In this document: positions 60,361 through 64,000 of the stretch, piece by piece
Position numbering within the stretch: the first letter of the stretch is position 1
Layout: each line of letters starts with the position of its first letter
NCBI GenBank assembly: GCA_949128115.1
Contig: OX421963.1
Span: 33,463,979-33,527,978, forward strand
Direction: 5' to 3'
DNA length: 64,000 nt
From: Anaspis maculata
Lineage: Eukaryota; Arthropoda; Insecta; Coleoptera; Scraptiidae
The notes under the pieces: generated by a model
Told to the model about the DNA's origin: nothing
The model's database searches: none
Seen by the model: only the letters and a program-made list of their open reading frames with translations
Made by a program: the position numbers and the translations under genes

Positions 60361-60602
60361 AAGCTTAGTTTATAGTAGGCGCAAGCGGATACGGAACCGC
60401 ATGCGGTTACGCAAACGGTAACGTAAGAAAAACCGATAGTTTATAGTGGACGCTTTCAGAGGCGCACCTATGATTCTTTCTCCTACGACGCAGGCGTGCG
60501 TCAATGGGAGCGTTCTCTATAAACTAGCGGTTTTGCTTACGCTACCGTTTGCGTAACCGTATAGGGTTCTGTATCCGCTTGCTTCGACTATAAACTGAGC
60601 TT
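60361..60602. mobile_element. Palindromic MITE nested in the hAT
   Basis: The ends AAGCTTAGTTTATAG and inverted CTATAAACTGAGCTT, then GCGGATACGGAACC and CGGTAACG-type inner arms. TTTATAG is repeated at the inner edges of the arms. Confidence 0.85.
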
Positions 60603-60612
60603 AACAACGGAG

Positions 60613-60893
60613 AATAGACCATTTCCGCATGACGTCACACGCACGTGTCGAACGGCTGATTCGGGGCAACGTCAACATGATGTCAACTATACGTGCCAGT
60701 TGTCAAAACCTTTTTACTCCGGTGACTTTCACACACCGACATCGACTGCCAAATTGACACACTACCAGTTTGACTGACGCACATGACTGACGTAGCCCAC
60801 GTGCCCCGTGGCAGATAGCGCAAATCTGACTGACGTTGCCCCGAATCAGCTGTTGGAGACGGAGCTGCGTGACGTCAGTAGAAATAGTCTATT
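60613..60893. mobile_element. Second palindromic MITE nested in the hAT
   Basis: The ends AATAGACCATTTCCGCATGA and inverse-like TACTGACGTCAC arms, with GCTGATTCGGGGCAACGTCA pairing inward. It starts ten bases after the previous MITE. Confidence 0.85.
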
Positions 60894-61064
60894 GCTTCGT
60901 ATTGGTCTAACTGGATTTCGCATTGGGCGCTAAGGCGCCGCCCGGCTGTAACCGGCGCCCTTTTTGAATTTTCTCAGTCGGTCAAATTTTTGCGCCCCTG
61001 GCAAAGTGCGCCCGCGTGCGTGGCACGCCTTGAACGCGCCGTTAGGAACGGCCCTGGCAAGGTG

Positions 61065-62529
61065 TTCTCACTAACCGCCGCAATAGGAACCAATGTAAAA
61101 TTTTATCAGAAACTTTCCTTTGGGTGGGAAGTTAGAATTAAAGAAAAAGATTGAAAATATACATATAATTTGCATGAAATGGGAAATTTGCTCAAGAAAA
61201 TTTGAATTTTCCGTGAAAACCAAATCTTATTCCAAATCATCTTATTGCAAAAATCGCTAATTAGGGCTTCACTTTAAGCTCCATCATTCAAGTCCGATCA
61301 CAAAAACCCAGGCCGCGGTATCACATTTTCAACCGGGAAACTCTCAGGAAACTTGAAAAAAAAGTTGGAAAATTTGTTGAAATTGTTGTTACCTCTTGTT
61401 TAAAAGATGCTGGAAATTTGATAACGAGATAAGAAGTTTGAAAATTTGCAGTTTTTCCAGAGAGGAAAAGTCGGCAACCGTTGATCCGATTCAGAAAATT
61501 TTTCCTTCAAAAATTGATTCAATCTTTCCTCCAACTTTCATTTGCAGCATATCTGCACATAAAATGAACATTTCGTGGGGCTCACTGCATGTCGAAGTTT
61601 GCAATGCATTTTTATCAAATTCACAGAATGTGCAAGTTTCATTTTGAAAAATTACCGTCGGAAAACCAGAACCGTGTCGATTTGGAAAATAGGCCCACAC
61701 GACGCCCAATCCAGTCTTCTTTTGATATCAGTCGCAATTTTTTAAAGAAAGTCGAACCCCGAGCAGGAATGAATTTTTGAGTGGAGTCTTACTACAAAAG
61801 CGAGTCGTTCTGGTCAAAACCAGGGCGAGCGGCCGTCCCGGCGAACGGCCAGGAGAAATTTTAAAAATTCATAACGCCTGACTGAAAGATAGTGGAAAAC
61901 TGCAACTGCAGGCTTGATTTGACTCTTTTGTTGTGTTGCTCCCTGCCAATTTTGGTTTCAATCCGTCGGATAGATTTTGGATAAATAATTGATAAAAGGC
62001 ATTTTGCCGCGAGGCACCGTTGAGTCAACGGTGCACGATTCTGCATGACCGCTGCGTTGCCGCGACCTGACCGGTTCAAACTTTTTACTTGGAGTGTACT
62101 TCAACGGTTCGCAATATCAGGGACCGGGTGGAGTGGCCGGTTCAGTGTGGCGGTTTATCTGTCTTATGTCAGAATTGTCAGATATAACCTAGCGGGACGG
62201 GAGCTCGGGAAAATTGGTGGGTTTAGCTGGAACGGAACTGGATTTATTTCATTTGGATACGGATACCCAGCTCAGAGGTTTGTTGTTATGTTGATGATGT
62301 GTCGATTGTGAGGTCAAGATAACATTTAAACTTTAAACTGAAACCGCGGTCACCTGACACCTCACCACGGTTAGGACCGATGCATTTTCGCGCTTGAAGG
62401 ATATGAAAAGAGAACGCAATTGGATAGCAAGAGATGGAGATAGGACCGTTGTTGGAACCGCTGCGGTTCAACGGTGCCTCGCGGCAAATTCCCTAAAGTT
62501 TTGAACTTTGACATTTTTTTATTATTTGA
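61065..62529. other. Unassigned sequence with dispersed repeat pieces
   Basis: It includes the inverse partner of 18525-18606 (61320-61412) and repeat V copy 2. A GTTGAGTCAACGGTGC stretch near 62018 and an inverted relative at 62447-62490 (ACCGCTGCGGTTCAACGGTGCCTCGCGGC region) suggest the ends of one more palindromic element, roughly 62005-62487. No gene seen. Confidence 0.35.
61640..61790 (+). repeat. Divergent dispersed repeat V, copy 2
   Basis: Counterpart of 35100-35320, about 150 bases, many small indels. Confidence 0.4.
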
Positions 62530-62800
62530 CAGATGACAGATAGGGCAATACTTTTAACTGTTCTGAACACAGTTTTCCAGGGGCTTTCAAATGACATATT
62601 GCTAGTCAAGTTCCGTGCGATATATCTTCTGACATTTGTTGACAGTGACACTTCTGTTTGACAGATGACAGCCAAAAACTAATGGGTTCTTCTCAGAAAA
62701 CAACCATGGTCGCATACCCAATTTCAAGTCGATCCAGTGAACGTTACGGCAGTTATCCAAGAACTCTCTGAAGAAACAAAATACGATCAAAACTCAAGAA
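62530..62800 (-). repeat. Dispersed repeat Y, copy 2
   Basis: Reverse-complement match to 13610-13860, with shared blocks for GACTTGAAATT, TTTTTGGCTGT and CAGAACAGTTAAAAG. It lacks the long (GTCT)n run. Confidence 0.6.
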
Positions 62801-64000
62801 CCGTTTCGAGATATTGATATCCGCTTTCTAAAAATAAAGAGAAAAAAAAACGACATTTCTCCTAAAAAGGTTCCACGACCTTGAAAATTAACACTTTTGA
62901 CACTCCTTCCTTTGGCATTTTGCTAGTGTATCATGGACAAAGTCAATGGTGCCGTAAGTCGACATAACGTTTTGCAGCTGAAGAAAAGCTGTATTGAAAT
63001 TGGAGCAAATTTTGCTCTATGCTTAACTTTTGACGAGCAGTTCAGTAGCTGTCCGAAAATCCACTGTACAAAACGGTCAATGAATCTCTTGGGTTTTTTA
63101 TGATCTCCGAGGAGAAAGCTCAGTACCTACATTTTGAATACAAAGGTACCTATAGAACTTGAATTTCATCAGGTACTTGTGGAATGAAAATTAACACCTC
63201 AGCTAGCTACTTGACGAGGTTTTCTAAAGCAAACGAATGATTTTTATAACCCCTACTTGGTCGAACACGGCGGGCAAGAAAAAACTTACGATTTGATTGA
63301 AAACCGCTGATGCACTCCGAAGTGCAATTAGCAAGCGAATCCCAGCGGTGTCGGGTTAAACGAGGCACCACCACCACACCACCACGGCCGCACGAAAAAA
63401 GAAGGTGGCGGCGGCGTCGTGCGGCGCTTCGCCAGGATCCCCCGTAATGAGCCCCGAATTTCCAAACAAATTCTCGTCTAAAGAGTAAGTCATTCCAACT
63501 TAAGCTATTTCACGTAATTGCACCCTTAACAGCCAAAGTCTCGAAAACCGTTGTTCCTAACAATTAACCGCTTCCTTTACATTATCCGCTGTTTATTCCT
63601 TAACAAATTTTGCGTAATGTTTCTTTCTTAACGCCGGGGCCATTACATGATGCTTAATTTTAATGGGAGGCAATAAAAGCTGCCTCGCCAGAAGACGGAC
63701 GGATCCTTATAGGCCTCCCGCGCGTTGCCGTAGATATACAGACAGGATCCGTGTTTTACGAACGGTGATTTTTTTTTCTCTCATTCTCCCTCTTAATTTT
63801 TCCCCTTGATTTCAAATGAGGGAGGGCAATTAAACACACCGATTAGTGATCTACTACTTGGGAATGCTTACACTCAGCCATTTGCAGGCGCGTGAGAGAA
63901 AGGCGCAAGATACAAACAAAGCTTGTAATTACCGCCCCCCGATGTGGAGACTTACAGGCGGCAACTAGGGGTGAGACTGAAGGGAAGTGCTTAAACCGGA
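62801..64000. other. Unassigned sequence, GC-rich from about 63330
   Basis: No recognisable gene. 63330-63470 has CAC/GGC microsatellite-like runs and a roughly 50-codon plus-strand frame ending in a stop at 63478-63480; no convincing splice acceptor precedes it. Confidence 0.4.

Larger units (their letters stand above)
59391..61056. mobile_element. Non-autonomous hAT element with perfect 8-base target duplication
   Basis: The ends CAGGGCCGTTTCTA and inverted TAGGAACGGCCCTG are flanked by GCAAGGTG on both sides (59383-59390, 61057-61064). An 8-base duplication and CAGG-type ends identify the hAT superfamily. The 1666 bases encode no transposase; the interior is largely filled by other insertions and a minisatellite. 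The target was itself a repeat related to the 14500-15252 arms. Confidence 0.92.

Noticed and set aside
63344..63480. Second exon for the 50460-50511 signal peptide
   Set aside because: A frame compatible with phase 1 is open for about 50 codons, but there is no pyrimidine tract before the possible acceptor and the content is low-complexity.

Overview
The window is arthropod nuclear DNA, most likely from an insect. It is moderately AT-rich by eye. It carries Ty3/gypsy, Penelope-like, Helentron/DINE-1-like, hAT and TA-targeting elements and a tRNA-derived SINE, and no prokaryotic operons or ribosome binding sites. A hemipteran such as a whitefly would fit the repeat style, but nothing in the sequence proves it. 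I found no complete host protein-coding gene. Almost everything I can identify is mobile DNA, much of it nested, with long stretches of unassigned non-coding sequence between.

Layout. 1-2126: unassigned, then a dispersed repeat. 2127-9450: an LTR retrotransposon on the minus strand, with 330-base LTRs differing at two positions, an AGAT target duplication, and a gag gene but no recognisable pol. A 2.5-kb terminal-inverted-repeat element (6167-8664) interrupts gag. 9.7-13.4 kb: small palindromic MITEs, a 1.9-kb foldback and another TA-flanked element. 14.5-18.9 kb: an inverted-repeat element and a 3-kb foldback with insertions confined to one arm. 22.0-25.2 kb: a MITE, then a foldback split by a Helentron/DINE-1-like element carrying an internal satellite. 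25.2-29.2 kb: a SINE and an inverted repeat surrounding a head-to-head truncated Penelope-like element. 29.2-34.5 kb: unassigned, intron-like. 34.5-39.5 kb: a palindromic MITE, a foldback, two copies of one MITE family and a second SINE. 41.8-46.3 kb: another foldback with a one-arm insertion and further inverted-repeat elements. 46.3-50.5 kb: mostly unassigned, ending in a GC-rich stretch with a possible first coding exon (signal peptide plus splice donor) at 50460-50511. 51.3-55.1 kb: decayed gypsy sequence, a palindrome and a second, larger Helentron. 56.8-61.1 kb: a second decayed gypsy pol, palindromic elements, and a hAT element with a perfect 8-base target duplication and several nested elements. 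61.1-64.0 kb: dispersed repeats and unassigned sequence.

The main biological content is a readable insertion history. Because several host elements are long palindromes, the intact arm serves as the empty site for insertions in the other arm. Only two LTR substitutions show the retrotransposon is young. If the 50460-50511 exon is real, the sequence to its right would be the first intron of a secreted or membrane protein gene on the plus strand.
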